Origin: Terriglobia bacterium
GTDB taxonomy: Bacteria > Acidobacteriota > Terriglobia > Terriglobales > Acidobacteriaceae
Length of the DNA stretch: 64,000 nucleotides
Reading direction: 5' to 3'
Assembly: GCA_020073385.1 (NCBI GenBank)
Contig: JAIQFH010000017.1
Span: forward strand, 1 to 64,000
How positions within the stretch are numbered: the stretch's first letter is position 1; every line of letters begins with the position of its first letter. Of this stretch, positions 8,059 through 16,418 are shown piece after piece. The position numbers were made by a program, and so were the translations under genes. The notes below the pieces were generated by a model, which saw nothing but the letters and a program-made list of their open reading frames with translations, did no database searches and was not told the origin of the DNA.

Positions 8059-8868
8059 ATGCCCCTGCTCGAAATCCGGAACCTCGTCAAAGTCTTCTCG
8101 CGCGACATCCGCGCCGTCGATGACGTCTCTCTCGACATCCAGGCCGGTGAGACCCTCGGCCTGGTCGGGGAGTCGGGCTCGGGCAAGAGCACGCTCGGCC
8201 GCCTGATCTTGCGCCTGATTGAACCCACCTCCGGCAGTGTTCACTTCGAAGGCCGCCACCTGCTCTCCGCCAGCGCAAGCGAGATGCGCCGCCTCCGCCG
8301 CGACATGCAAATCATTTTTCAGGATCCCTTCGCCTCCCTCGATCCCCGTTACCGCGTGGAAGACATCATCGCCGAGCCCCTGATCATCCACGGAGATTCG
8401 GGTGGACAGAAAGAATTATGTGGGGACGGCCGCCTTCGGCCGTCCGGTCGAGCAAAGCTCGACCTGCTCTCCCGAGTCACGGAACTCCTGCGCGCCGTGG
8501 GCCTCGATGAATCCGCCCGCCTGCGCTACCCCCACGAATTTTCCGGCGGACAACGCCAGCGCATCGGCATCGCCCGCGCCCTCGCCTTGCGGCCCAAGCT
8601 CATCGTCTGCGACGAACCGGTTTCCGCCCTCGACGTCAGCGTCGGAGCCCAGATCATCAACCTGCTCGCACAGCTGCAGCGCGACTTCGGCCTCACCTAT
8701 CTCTTCATCTCGCATTCCATGCCCGTGGTGCGCTATCTCGCGACCCGAATCGCCGTCATGTATAGGGGGAAAATCGTAGAAGTCGGCGATACGGACCTGA
8801 TCACCGGCAACCCAGTTCATCCCTACACGCGAAGCCTGCTGGAAGCGACCCCGGAATTGCTAGCCTAA
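8059..8868 (+). CDS. Opp/Dpp-type ABC transporter ATP-binding protein with repeat-encoded insert
   Basis: ATPase subunit of a peptide/nickel-type importer, cytoplasmic face of the membrane. Walker [10 protein letters not shown] at 37-45, Q-loop at 88, signature FSGGQRQR at 161-168, Walker B LIVCDEP at 181-187, H-loop in ISHSMPVV, and the Opp-family ending [14 protein letters not shown]. Length 269. Residues about 119-135 ([17 protein letters not shown]) are encoded by a family A palindromic repeat that keeps the frame open, at a surface loop between the Q-loop region and the signature helix. No permease, binding protein or second ATPase gene is adjacent, so it is an orphan here. Start ATG at 8059 gives the standard [11 protein letters not shown]. 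Confidence 0.88.
   Translation: MPLLEIRNLVKVFSRDIRAVDDVSLDIQAGETLGLVGESGSGKSTLGRLILRLIEPTSGSVHFEGRHLLSASASEMRRLRRDMQIIFQDPFASLDPRYRVEDIIAEPLIIHGDSGGQKELCGDGRLRPSGRAKLDLLSRVTELLRAVGLDESARLRYPHEFSGGQRQRIGIARALALRPKLIVCDEPVSALDVSVGAQIINLLAQLQRDFGLTYLFISHSMPVVRYLATRIAVMYRGKIVEVGDTDLITGNPVHPYTRSLLEATPELLA
8419..8464 (+). repeat. Family A repeat inside the ABC ATPase reading frame
   Basis: TGTGGGGACGGCCG, then CGGCCGTCCG and a GTCGAGC/GCTCGAC stem: both hairpins of family A are intact and match the intergenic copy at 27347-27390 closely. It sits wholly inside the ATPase gene, contributing about 15 residues without a stop or frameshift. Confidence 0.85.
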
Positions 8869-8874
8869 AGCCCG

Positions 8875-8921
8875 GTAGCGCCGGCATCCTGCCGGCTGTC
8901 GGAGAGGCGTCTCGCCTCTCC
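8875..8921 (+). repeat. Family D repeat, copy 1
   Basis: GTAGCGCCGGCATCCTGCCG, then GGCTGTCGG and the stem GAGAGGCG/CGCCTCTC. It starts within a few bases of the ABC ATPase stop. The second copy lies inside the pcrA reading frame at 25586-25632. Confidence 0.75.
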
Positions 8922-8939
8922 TGCCTGAGAGCTTGCCGG

Positions 8940-8985
8940 GTGCCCTACTTCTGGCTGGTTTTGCCTTAAGTGGGATCTCCTGCGG
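8940..8985 (+). repeat. Family C repeat, copy 1
   Basis: GTGCCCTACTTCTGGCTGG followed by TTTTGCCTTAAGTGGGAT: a degenerate member of the GTGCCCCAC...GTGGGGAT family (copies at 18067, 24206, 31302, 32379, 33240). The rest of the gap to 9104 shows no other feature. Confidence 0.65.
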
Positions 8986-9104
8986 AACAAAATCGGGGCG
9001 GAATCAGAAATCCTCGCCGCCACACCTCTATCTGCAGGGATGCAAGTCGTGCAACCAAATCGCCTCCCCGTCACTCCAAGTTTGTTACAGGAATGTGACA
9101 ATCC

Positions 9105-9815
9105 GTGGCCACCCTAAACTCGACTCCCTTAGTAATCTCAACCCCTCAATCCGATACTTCGCTCCGCACCTTGGCCGAATTGACGATCGGCTTTTCCGTC
9201 ATCCTGGTCGTCCTCTGGCTGCCCACGCGCGAACAGCTGATTTTTGGCCCCATCGCCCTGCTGGCCCCACTGATCCTCGTGGTGCTGCAGAGGCCGACTC
9301 TCACCGAACTCGGGCTCCACTGGCGCGGATTCGTCTCTTCTCTCTGGATTCTCCCGGCCGCAGCGGTGGCGGCCGCCGCTGGCATTCTTCTGGCCCGCGC
9401 TGCCGGCACGTTCCACGAACTCTACAAGGCCGACCTCGCTCACGTCGGCGGCTACGTCCTGTGGACCATCTACCAGCAATTCCTGCTGCAGGATTACTTC
9501 ATGCCCCGCCTGACGCGCGTGCTGAAAGCTGATACAGCCATCGCCTTTGCGGCTGTTCTCTTCGCGATGGCACACTTACCCAATGTCGTCCTCACCGTGG
9601 CGACGCTGGTGTGGGGAGCGCTCTCATGCGTCCTGTTCCGCCGATATCGTAGCCTGGTTGTGCTTGGGATAACGCAAGGCCTGCTGGGATTGTGCTTCGC
9701 CGTCTGCGTGCCCGACGCATACCTGCACCACATGCGGGTGGGACTGGGCTATTGGCACTATCAACCGACTGTCGCCGGCCACTACGCCGGATACCACGGA
9801 ACACCCGGCAAGTAA
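9105..9815 (+). CDS. CPBP-family membrane protein with altered catalytic motif
   Basis: Integral membrane protein of 236 residues starting at a GTG (MATLNSTP). The alternation of hydrophobic helices and the FAMAHLPN segment near residue 158 match the CPBP/Abi (CAAX protease and bacteriocin-processing) family of glutamic intramembrane proteases. The usual EExxxR motif is replaced by QQFLLQDYFMPR at about 125-136: both catalytic glutamates are glutamines while the surrounding framework is kept. The protein may therefore be inactive or act as a binding or scaffold protein. No export or CAAX substrate gene is adjacent. A second CPBP gene with intact EE is about 1.5 kb away. Confidence 0.7.
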   Translation: MATLNSTPLVISTPQSDTSLRTLAELTIGFSVILVVLWLPTREQLIFGPIALLAPLILVVLQRPTLTELGLHWRGFVSSLWILPAAAVAAAAGILLARAAGTFHELYKADLAHVGGYVLWTIYQQFLLQDYFMPRLTRVLKADTAIAFAAVLFAMAHLPNVVLTVATLVWGALSCVLFRRYRSLVVLGITQGLLGLCFAVCVPDAYLHHMRVGLGYWHYQPTVAGHYAGYHGTPGK

Positions 9816-9879
9816 GCTCATCGGCTGTCAGCGGAAGCCATCTCAGTAAATTGCCTTGGCGAAAACCAGAAATTGATTT

Positions 9880-9915
9880 TGGCAAGGGCACGGCTTCAGC
9901 CGTGCCCTACGGTAT
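9880..9915 (+). repeat. Family H palindrome, copy 2
   Basis: AAGGGCACGGCTTCAGCCGTGCCC: nine-base complementary arms around TTCA. It lies between two convergent genes and could also act as a bidirectional terminator stem, though no T-run follows directly. Confidence 0.65.
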
Positions 9916-9943
9916 TGAGGCTAAGAATGCAGCGAGAGCGTGA

Positions 9944-10513
9944 TTACTTGACGCCGCAGATTTTGCCGTTGACGTCAGCGTTCCACCGTCCGCTCACTCC
10001 AAACACACTGTTGTCGTCGGGCCAAACGATGAATGGGCCTTCGATCTCTAGATGTCCCGAAGCTGGCGCGAATCTACCGGTTCCTTTCACAATCTTCGCT
10101 GTAGCCTTGTAGCTACCCAAAGACTCTCCAGCGGGCCAGATCACGACGGCCTGAGGTTTGTAAGAAAAGCTGTCCTGACAGTCAGTCGCTCCGCCCCACG
10201 CAGCCGCGGACGTTAAGCACACCTTGTACAACCCGTCTTTGAAGATTGAAATCGGTCCGTGCGGGTACTCAGTTCCATCATTTCCCGACATACCACCTTG
10301 GAGGAACCCGGTGCCAAGGTTGCCAAAGATCGTGCCGCCCCACGTGTCTGAATCTGCGAACGGATTCGGACTGGGCAGGACGCCTTGAATCAATGCGTGG
10401 AATGCGCCGCATTTCTCGTGTGCCTGCACGGTTGAACCGGCTACAGGGAGAAAGATGGCTGCCAACGCCAGGGCGCAGACGAACGTGAATGCAACAATGC
10501 TCTTCAATTTCAT
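9944..10513 (-). CDS. Secreted protein of unknown function
   Basis: About 189 residues from the ATG at 10513, which has a strong GGAGG eight bases upstream; longer in-frame starts lack one. A typical signal peptide MKLKSIVAFTFVCALALAAI is cleaved near AGSTVQAHE. The mature part has cysteines (CGAFH, CLTS, CQDS, CGVK) that could form disulfides, is glycine- and tryptophan-rich, and looks beta-structured (GGTIFGNLGTGFLQGGMSG, GPFIVWPDDNSVFGVSGRW). No family was recognised. Probably periplasmic or extracellular. Confidence 0.75.
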   Translation of the reverse strand: MKLKSIVAFTFVCALALAAIFLPVAGSTVQAHEKCGAFHALIQGVLPSPNPFADSDTWGGTIFGNLGTGFLQGGMSGNDGTEYPHGPISIFKDGLYKVCLTSAAAWGGATDCQDSFSYKPQAVVIWPAGESLGSYKATAKIVKGTGRFAPASGHLEIEGPFIVWPDDNSVFGVSGRWNADVNGKICGVK

Positions 10514-10659
10514 TTTTAAACCTCCTCCGCTTTGATTTCGTCGATTTCTAAACTCCTGTGCGCACGAAGGCGCAGTCTCACAGATAAACTGCCTCATAAG
10601 ATCACTACGCAACGCAGGCTTGGGGTTGCACAAGCAAAGTGTTCGGGATCGTGGAATCT

Positions 10660-10956
10660 TTAACAGCGAAGCGAGTGACCGAGGATGATGACTGAATCGC
10701 CGATGGGATGCGTTTCGCGCTCCGACGGCTCGGCGAGCATTTTGCGTTTAGCTTCGCGCTGGAACTGGGGGGGAAACTCCAACCTCGGCGCTAACACAGA
10801 TTCCTGCTCCATGATGGAGAAGGGCGGAGTGCTCTCGTAGGGTAGCGCCTCGGACTCGTCATACGACGTTTCCGGCACATCTTCCACCGGAACGGCAAAA
10901 GACAAGCTTAGGGCGAACGCGGCGAGCAAGACGAGAGCGGTGCGGAGTACTCTCAT
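10660..10956 (-). CDS. Small exported protein of unknown function
   Basis: 98 residues with a clear signal peptide (MRVLRTALVLLAAFALSLSFA) followed by an acidic, proline-rich stretch (PVEDVPETSYDESEALPYES) and a basic C-terminal part. No domain recognised. It lies in the same direction as and upstream of the preceding secreted protein gene, with about 145 bases between, so the two might be co-transcribed. The gap from 10957 to 11247 shows no further gene. Confidence 0.6.
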   Translation of the reverse strand: MRVLRTALVLLAAFALSLSFAVPVEDVPETSYDESEALPYESTPPFSIMEQESVLAPRLEFPPQFQREAKRKMLAEPSERETHPIGDSVIILGHSLRC

Positions 10957-11247
10957 ACGCCCAACCCGACATGCGAGGGAACAAGCTCTCGTGTCAACTC
11001 ATATTTTTTGCAGAAAGGTTCTTCTCGCCTGAGAGGGTGTTGCATCCCTGGATGGAGGTGCTCTTCGGGGAGGCGAGGAAAATACGTGGAGATTTTCGGC
11101 TTGGGGATCGCCCGTGTCAGTGATCGCGGTCACTGCAAGGGCTGTGCTTCTGTCAATTGGGTAATTCCAAAAATCTTCATGCGGAGAATGTAGGCGGCAA
11201 CTGTCGTTTCGTCTACGTAACCGAGGTACGACTACAGGTTGGAGTTC

Positions 11248-12129
11248 CTAGAACCACAGATACCACAGCCAGTCGACAAACGTATGCGTGATCGCCGACG
11301 CCGGCACACGTCGCTGTTCCCTCCATGCGCGCCCGTAGAAGATCCCTGCGATCGTGGCGAGCAATACGTAGCGCCAGTTGAAGTGTGCCGACCTCTTGTT
11401 GAAGTGCGACAAACCGAAGAGGATGGACGCAATAACCAGAGCAGCACGCCGTCCCACTCGTCGCTCGAGCAGATTTTGCACCCACGCGCGGAAGAAGAGT
11501 TCTTCCAGCACCGCGACAAACACAAAAATCCCGACCCAGCTGATCAGGGCTTTGCCCACGGGCGGAAGGTTTTTGTGGGGTTGAATAAAGCCCAGCGCCA
11601 CTCCTAGCGCAATAACTGTCGGCGCGAAGAATACCAGCTCGCGCAGTCCGGTCTTCCAGTCGTTCCAACGGAAATGAAAATCGAATCCCGCGCCGCTCAG
11701 CCGCCGGATACCGAGAAATCCATAGAGTCCCGCATCGAGGAGCAGCAGATTCCCCAGCCCCCGCAGCCCGGCTGGCCACGCCCCGTCGAGCCGCCGCAGG
11801 TCGACGGTTAGGCCTAGGGTGAGAAGGATAATCGCGTCCCGCCAATTCCCGCGCTGCTCCGGGTCAGCCACTGCAGCCTGCCCGAGCAACCAAGCAACAA
11901 CAACCGGCAAGGTGGCATACAGAGCCAGCCATTCCCAGCGAAACATGTGATGCCAAGCCGAGAGTATGCCGTATGGAATCGCCAACAGTGCCGGAGCAGC
12001 AATGCGCACCATTCGCGGCCAGCGCCCGATCGCACGCGCCACCGGCTCTGCCCAGAGCGCAAAGGCAAAAGCCGGCAGAAATTCCAGCACCGTAATGGCG
12101 ATGACATCTGGCGTCACGTTCGACATCAT
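11248..12129 (-). CDS. CPBP-family intramembrane metalloprotease
   Basis: 293-residue multi-spanning membrane protein. The catalytic EExxxR motif is intact in VAVLEELFFRAWVQ (about 195-208), with FGLSHF and the later ITHTFVDW histidine motif supplying the other conserved positions. Family members process prenylated or leader peptides, or act in self-immunity to bacteriocins; no such substrate gene is adjacent. ATG ATG at 12129/12126 gives the start, without a clear ribosome binding site. Confidence 0.82.
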   Translation of the reverse strand: MMSNVTPDVIAITVLEFLPAFAFALWAEPVARAIGRWPRMVRIAAPALLAIPYGILSAWHHMFRWEWLALYATLPVVVAWLLGQAAVADPEQRGNWRDAIILLTLGLTVDLRRLDGAWPAGLRGLGNLLLLDAGLYGFLGIRRLSGAGFDFHFRWNDWKTGLRELVFFAPTVIALGVALGFIQPHKNLPPVGKALISWVGIFVFVAVLEELFFRAWVQNLLERRVGRRAALVIASILFGLSHFNKRSAHFNWRYVLLATIAGIFYGRAWREQRRVPASAITHTFVDWLWYLWF

Positions 12130-12437
12130 CGTCTATCTTATCCGGGCGGCGTTTGCCGCCCGGTAAGCGCGGTCTGCCAGCGCCACGCCGGCGCCCCCTC
12201 AAACCGCGAAAAGCAACCTCTACGGAGCAGGACGCACTACCGCCAGTTCCATCTCGGCCTGGCGTGCCACCAATTCGCGTCCGGCTCGTGAAGTCGGCGA
12301 CTTCCCGGTTACCGGAATAGTGATGCAGACACGCGCCACGTTACATCTTCCGCGGATGTTTCTGTCTGGTTCCGAGTCCCTTGTCTAGATGCCAAGCCCC
12401 GACTAGAATTCCTTCGAATCTTTCCCAGGAGGCATTC
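12130..12437. other. Intergenic region between divergent CPBP and YIP1 genes
   Basis: Divergent promoters are expected here. A 39-codon GTG-initiated minus-strand frame at 12220-12339 is the only open frame of note and was not accepted as a gene. CCAGGAGG just before 12438 is the ribosome binding site of the YIP1 gene. No repeat family member was found. Confidence 0.4.
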
Positions 12438-13202
12438 ATGGCCGCTGCTCCGCTCCCTCCCGCTGCGCCTTCCCTCACTCCCGAAACCGCTCCGCTGTCG
12501 GAAGGCGCACGCATCATCAACACCTTTATCGCTCCCTCGAAGACGTTCACCGATCTGCGCCGCAGCGCTGCCTGGTGGGCACCATGGCTTCTGATCGCCG
12601 TTGTCTCGGTCGCTTTTATTTTCACCATTGGGAAGCAGGTTGGATTCGAGCAAATCAGCAAGACCCAGATCGCGCACTCCAAGCGCGCCGAACAGTTCGA
12701 CAAGCTCCCGGCTGATCAACAGGCACAGCAGCTCCGGTTGTCAGTCAAGATTTTCCAGATCTTCGCCTACGGTAGCCCTGTGTTGATCTTGTTCTTAACT
12801 CTGATTTCCACGGTGACTCTCTGGGCCACGTTCAAAGTCGGCTTTTCCGCGGAGACTACCTTCGGCCAAGCCTATGCAATTGGAATGTATGCTGGACTGC
12901 CAGGACTCATTGGGGCGATTCTCGGGATCATCTCACTGTTTGCCGGAGTGAACCCCGAGGGCTTCGACATCAACAATCCCGTTGGGACGAATCTTGCGTA
13001 CTATCTCGACCCCGATACCACGGGGAAGTTCATCCGCGGAATGGCGTCATCGTTGGACGTCCTCATCATTTGGACGATTGTGCTCATCGGTGTCGGTTTC
13101 GCTTCCACCAGCAAAGTCAAGCGCTCGACCGCCATTGTGGTCGTCGCATGCTGGTATCTCATCTATAAGCTGCTCAGCTCCGGCCTTGCGACCTTGGGCT
13201 AG
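12438..13202 (+). CDS. YIP1-family membrane protein
   Basis: About 254 residues from the ATG at 12438 (MAAAPLPPAAPS), preceded by CCAGGAGG. A proline/alanine-rich N-terminal tail, then IINTFIAPSKTFTDLRRSAAW, the typical lead-in to YIP1 domains (a region before the first helix), then about five membrane helices (WWAPWLLIAVVSVAFIF; PVLILFLTLISTVTLW; GLIGAILGIISLFAG; DVLIIWTIVLIGVGFA; C-terminal helix). Bacterial YIP1 proteins have no settled function. It precedes the octaheme cytochrome gene by about 85 bases in the same direction. Confidence 0.78.
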   Translation: MAAAPLPPAAPSLTPETAPLSEGARIINTFIAPSKTFTDLRRSAAWWAPWLLIAVVSVAFIFTIGKQVGFEQISKTQIAHSKRAEQFDKLPADQQAQQLRLSVKIFQIFAYGSPVLILFLTLISTVTLWATFKVGFSAETTFGQAYAIGMYAGLPGLIGAILGIISLFAGVNPEGFDINNPVGTNLAYYLDPDTTGKFIRGMASSLDVLIIWTIVLIGVGFASTSKVKRSTAIVVVACWYLIYKLLSSGLATLG

Positions 13203-13286
13203 GAGTTTTCCACAGGCTGGCTGTGATATCTGTCACAGCCAGCCGCTACCTGCAGAGAGAATAATCCCCGGTTCCAGGAGGCACTC

Positions 13287-14591
13287 ATGCCATCGTCTGC
13301 TTATCCGCGGACGCGAGTCCTTGCGTCCTTGGCTTCCCTTCTTCTGCTCTCATCCCTTTCACTCACCGCACAGACCGCTACCCCGGCCCAATGCGTCGAA
13401 TGCCACAGCAAGGTCACTCCCAGCATCGTGTCTGACTGGAAGCTCAGCAAGCACAGCGGCGCCGAAGTCGGATGCACCACCTGCCACGGCGACCAGCACA
13501 CGTCCGCCAGCGACGCGTCGAAGGCAAAGATTCCCACTCCCGAAACCTGCGCTCAGTGCCACGAGACGCAGGTCGCGCAATTTAAGAAAGGCAAGCATGC
13601 CATGGCGTGGGCGTCGATGAAAGCCATGCCCACCATCCACTGGCAGCCTATGGCCATGATCGAGGGCGAGAAGGGCTGCGGCGGATGCCACAAAATCGGG
13701 GACAAGAGCCTGGCCGAACTCGCCGAGTTGCGCCAGAACAGTTCCGGCACCGAGTTCGGAGCCGCGCAGTGCGACGCCTGCCATACCCGCCACACCTTCT
13801 CCGTCGAAGAGGCCCGCCAGCCGCAGGCTTGCGAGACCTGCCACATGGGCTTCGATCATCCACAGTGGGAGATGTATTCCGCCTCCAAGCACGGCGTGAG
13901 AAATGATCTCAAGCAAAAACACGTTCTCCCCGCCGATGCGGCCGCTCCGACCTGCCAGACCTGTCACATGCAGAACGGCAATCATGAAGTCCGCACCGCC
14001 TGGGGATTCCTTGCCGTTCGCCTGCCTCTGCCGGAAGACAAGCAGTGGGCCGCCGATCGCGCCACCATCCTGGAGGCTCTTGGCGTGCTTGACCCGCAAG
14101 GTCAGCCCACAAAACTCGTCGATGTCGTGAAAGCCGCCGATGTCGCTCGCCTCACCCAGGAAGACTGGCAGCGCGAGCGCGACAAGATGATCAAGACCTG
14201 CAACCAGTGCCACTCGGTCAACTTCGCCAAGCAGCAACTGCAGCAAGGCGACGACATGATCAAGAACGCCGACCATCTGATGGCCGAGGCCATCCACATC
14301 GTCGCCGACCTCTACAAAGACAGCGTGTTGCCCAAGCCAGCAAACTACGCCTATCCATTCCCGAATCTCCTGACCTTCCACGACGCGCCCACTGTGGTCG
14401 AGCAGAAGCTCTTCGTGATGTACCTCGAGCACCGCATGCGGACGTTCCAGGGAACATTCCACGCCAGCCCCGACTACGCGCTGTGGTACGGCTGGAGCGA
14501 AATGCAGCGCGACCTGACCGAGATCAAGGAACTGTCCGCGCAGATGCGCCGCGAGAAGCGGGGCGCAACACTCAAGCCGGCAGTCAAATGA
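13287..14591 (+). CDS. Octaheme c-type cytochrome, hydroxylamine oxidoreductase (HAO) family
   Basis: 434-residue exported multiheme protein. Signal peptide (VLASLASLLLLSSLSLTAQ), then eight CxxCH heme sites at Cys 36, 63, 88, 131, 162, 182, 223 and 305. The order and spacing, plus CHTRHTFSVEEAR, SKHGVR, CQTCHMQNGNHEV and TAWG, match the HAO family, which includes hydroxylamine oxidases and the nitrite-reducing epsilonHao type. The residue that cross-links to heme 4 in true HAO could not be assigned, so oxidase or reductase cannot be decided. AGGAGG sits eight bases before the ATG. No haoB, cytochrome maturation or quinol-oxidising partner gene is adjacent. Periplasmic electron transfer to nitrogen compounds is the inferred role. 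Confidence 0.85.
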   Translation: MPSSAYPRTRVLASLASLLLLSSLSLTAQTATPAQCVECHSKVTPSIVSDWKLSKHSGAEVGCTTCHGDQHTSASDASKAKIPTPETCAQCHETQVAQFKKGKHAMAWASMKAMPTIHWQPMAMIEGEKGCGGCHKIGDKSLAELAELRQNSSGTEFGAAQCDACHTRHTFSVEEARQPQACETCHMGFDHPQWEMYSASKHGVRNDLKQKHVLPADAAAPTCQTCHMQNGNHEVRTAWGFLAVRLPLPEDKQWAADRATILEALGVLDPQGQPTKLVDVVKAADVARLTQEDWQRERDKMIKTCNQCHSVNFAKQQLQQGDDMIKNADHLMAEAIHIVADLYKDSVLPKPANYAYPFPNLLTFHDAPTVVEQKLFVMYLEHRMRTFQGTFHASPDYALWYGWSEMQRDLTEIKELSAQMRREKRGATLKPAVK

Positions 14592-14617
14592 GATAAAGAG
14601 AGCGAACTCGAACTGAG

Positions 14618-14685
14618 ATCAGGAAGAATTTCTCAGCGATCTCTGCGGGAATTTCTCCGCGCCCTCAGCGGTTTAAGGTTTTGGT
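14618..14685. repeat. Family F repeat (CTCTGCG words), copy 1
   Basis: TTTCTCAGCGATCTCTGCGG with CTCCGCGCCCTCAGCGGTTT: a string of CTCTGCG/CTCAGCG words typical of a dispersed repeat. Copies also lie at 15571 and 17569. It follows the cytochrome stop. Confidence 0.55.
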
Positions 14686-14712
14686 TTGCCTGAGTGCATC
14701 GGGAAGATCGAC

Positions 14713-15543
14713 TTACTGAGCCATCGACTCGATCGCGCGCACGACCTCAGCGGGAAGAGTGATCTGCAAGCTGCCGAGATCTTGACTCATGTGCTCAGCG
14801 CTGGACGTACCCGTAAGCGGAAGCATTCCGAGAGCGCGCGCAAACGCGAACACAACCTGCGCGGCGGTCGCATTCAGCTTTGCCGCGAGATCGATAAACG
14901 GCGGATGCTGCAACACTTCCTGGTTCGCCGTCAGCAGCGAGAATCCCTGGTAGGTGATGCTCCGCTCCTTGCAAAACGCCCTCACGTCGCGGTCCCATCC
15001 AAAGCGCGCAAAGCAACGGTTCTGAACGAAGCTCGGCATCTCCGTGTGCGACGCCTCCATCTCCTCCAGATGCTTCAGGGAGACATTGCTGACGCCGAGC
15101 AGCCGCGTGTATCCGGCATCGCGTTGTTGTCGCATCGCCTCCCACACCTCGGCGTCGGCCTCGTTCCAGCCGTAGCCCGACTCAGGCCCGTGGAGCACGA
15201 AGCTGTCAACGTAGTCGGTTCCGAGATGTTCCAGAGAACTAGCCAGAGACTGCGCGACCTGCACCGCCAGTGACGCCGTCGGATCGTAAGGCAGCCGAAG
15301 ATCCTGCCCGCGCTGGTAGGTGTACTTGGTCTGCAGAAACACTTCGGAACGCGTCGCTATGCCCGCTCGATAAGCCGCAGCCAACCCTTCCCCAACGCCG
15401 GCCTCGAAGTAGTGCCGCCGCTGGTTGGCCGTATCAATCCCGCGAAACCCATTGCGCAGAGCCAACTCTGTGAGGCTCGCAGTGCGTTCTTCCTTCCAGG
15501 CAGTTCCGTAAAGAAAAGCAGGCGAGGGCAAGGTAGCTGGCAT
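14713..15543 (-). CDS. Aldo/keto reductase
   Basis: 276-residue NAD(P)H-dependent carbonyl reductase of the AKR superfamily (TIM barrel). Catalytic tetrad members can be placed: D in RGIDTANQ, Y in RRHYFEAGVG, K in LQTKYTY, and H in FVLHGPE; the GVSNVSLKHLEEM segment is the classical sixth-strand region. Substrate unknown. Convergent with the cytochrome gene upstream and unrelated to it by context. Start ATG at 15543 gives MPATLPSPAFLYGT, consistent with the first beta strand. Confidence 0.88.
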   Translation of the reverse strand: MPATLPSPAFLYGTAWKEERTASLTELALRNGFRGIDTANQRRHYFEAGVGEGLAAAYRAGIATRSEVFLQTKYTYQRGQDLRLPYDPTASLAVQVAQSLASSLEHLGTDYVDSFVLHGPESGYGWNEADAEVWEAMRQQRDAGYTRLLGVSNVSLKHLEEMEASHTEMPSFVQNRCFARFGWDRDVRAFCKERSITYQGFSLLTANQEVLQHPPFIDLAAKLNATAAQVVFAFARALGMLPLTGTSSAEHMSQDLGSLQITLPAEVVRAIESMAQ

Positions 15544-15570
15544 CGCGTCATTGTGCCACGAGCGCGAAGC

Positions 15571-15660
15571 CCCTGCGTTCCTCTGTGCCCCCCGGTGGTG
15601 AGGGGTTTCTGCATTTCTCCGCGACCTCGGCGGCTTTTCTCAGCGAACTCAGCGGTAAGA
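15571..15660. repeat. Family F repeat, copy 2
   Basis: GTTCCTCTGTGCCCCCCGGT, later TTTCTCCGCGACCTCGGCGG and TCAGCGAACTCAGCGGT. It lies between divergent genes and is the longest of the three copies. Confidence 0.55.
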
Positions 15661-15748
15661 ACATCTAGCCTCCGCTAAGAATCGGAGCGAGGAAAGATGA
15701 CCTTCCACTCCCACCCGTTATATCCTTAAACGCCTCAGGAGGCTTTCC

Positions 15749-16309
15749 GTGAAACAAGTACTAGTCGTCTCTCTTCTCGTCGTTGCGACCTTCTCATCCG
15801 CCCAGTCCGCAGCGCCAGCCGCAAAGACATCCTCTGCAGCGCCAACCAAGGATCCCGTCGCCAACTCCCTGCGCATGCTGCTGCAGCGCTCGCAAAACAA
15901 CATCGTAGGCGCGGTCCAAGCCATGCCCGCCGACAAGTTCTCCTACAAGCCCACCCCGGACCAGATGACTTTCGTGCACCTGGTAGTCCACATCATCGGA
16001 TCCAACAACGCGCTGTGTGCCAAAGTCGCAGATGTCCCTGCGCCCAAGGTCGACGAACCGAAGGAAACCGATTCCAAAGATCAGCTCGTGGCTGCGACCA
16101 AGGCGTCTTTCGCCTTCTGCGGCGAAGCCCTGGCAAAGATGGATGACTCGAAATTGGGTGATGACGTGGAACTCTTCGGAGGCCGCCACTTCCCACGCGC
16201 CATGGGCGCTCTGGGTCTGGCCAGCGGCTGGGCTGACCACTACGGCGCCGCCGCCATGTACTTGCGCCTGAATGGCATCCTGCCACCGTCAGCGCAGCAG
16301 AAGCACTAG
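15749..16309 (+). CDS. Exported DinB-like protein
   Basis: 186 residues from a GTG (MKQVLVVSLLVVATFSSAQ) preceded by AGGAGG. The signal peptide ends near SSAQSAAP, then a four-helix DinB/YfiT-type fold is suggested: RSQNNIVGAVQAMPADKFSYKP, FVHLVVHIIGSN (metal-type histidines) and the terminal GWADHYGAAAMYLR. DinB-like proteins are metal-binding and many are thiol S-transferases, but exported acidobacterial members have no known role. Monocistronic by context. Confidence 0.8.
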   Translation: MKQVLVVSLLVVATFSSAQSAAPAAKTSSAAPTKDPVANSLRMLLQRSQNNIVGAVQAMPADKFSYKPTPDQMTFVHLVVHIIGSNNALCAKVADVPAPKVDEPKETDSKDQLVAATKASFAFCGEALAKMDDSKLGDDVELFGGRHFPRAMGALGLASGWADHYGAAAMYLRLNGILPPSAQQKH

Positions 16310-16334
16310 AGAGTTTCTCGTAGGTAGCTTTGAA

Positions 16335-16380
16335 ATACGTAGCTTTGAAAGGGCGCGCCTTCCAACCGCGCCGCCTCATT
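16335..16380 (+). repeat. Family H palindrome, copy 3
   Basis: TTTGAAAGGGCGCGCCTTCC then AACCGCGCCGCC: degenerate member with a GGCGCG/CGCGCC core, between the DinB stop and the convergent radical SAM gene. Confidence 0.5.
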
Positions 16381-16418
16381 GCCAGACGGAAGCGGGCTTT
16401 GGCCCCCGTGTCGGCTGC

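Noticed and set aside
12220-12339. A 39-codon GTG frame on the minus strand ahead of the CPBP gene
   Set aside because: It reads plausibly but has no ribosome binding site or recognised homologue, and short frames in G+C-rich DNA are common.
13359-14462. 367-codon minus-strand frame opposite the octaheme cytochrome
   Set aside because: All eight CxxCH motifs are on the plus strand; the minus frame is a shadow.
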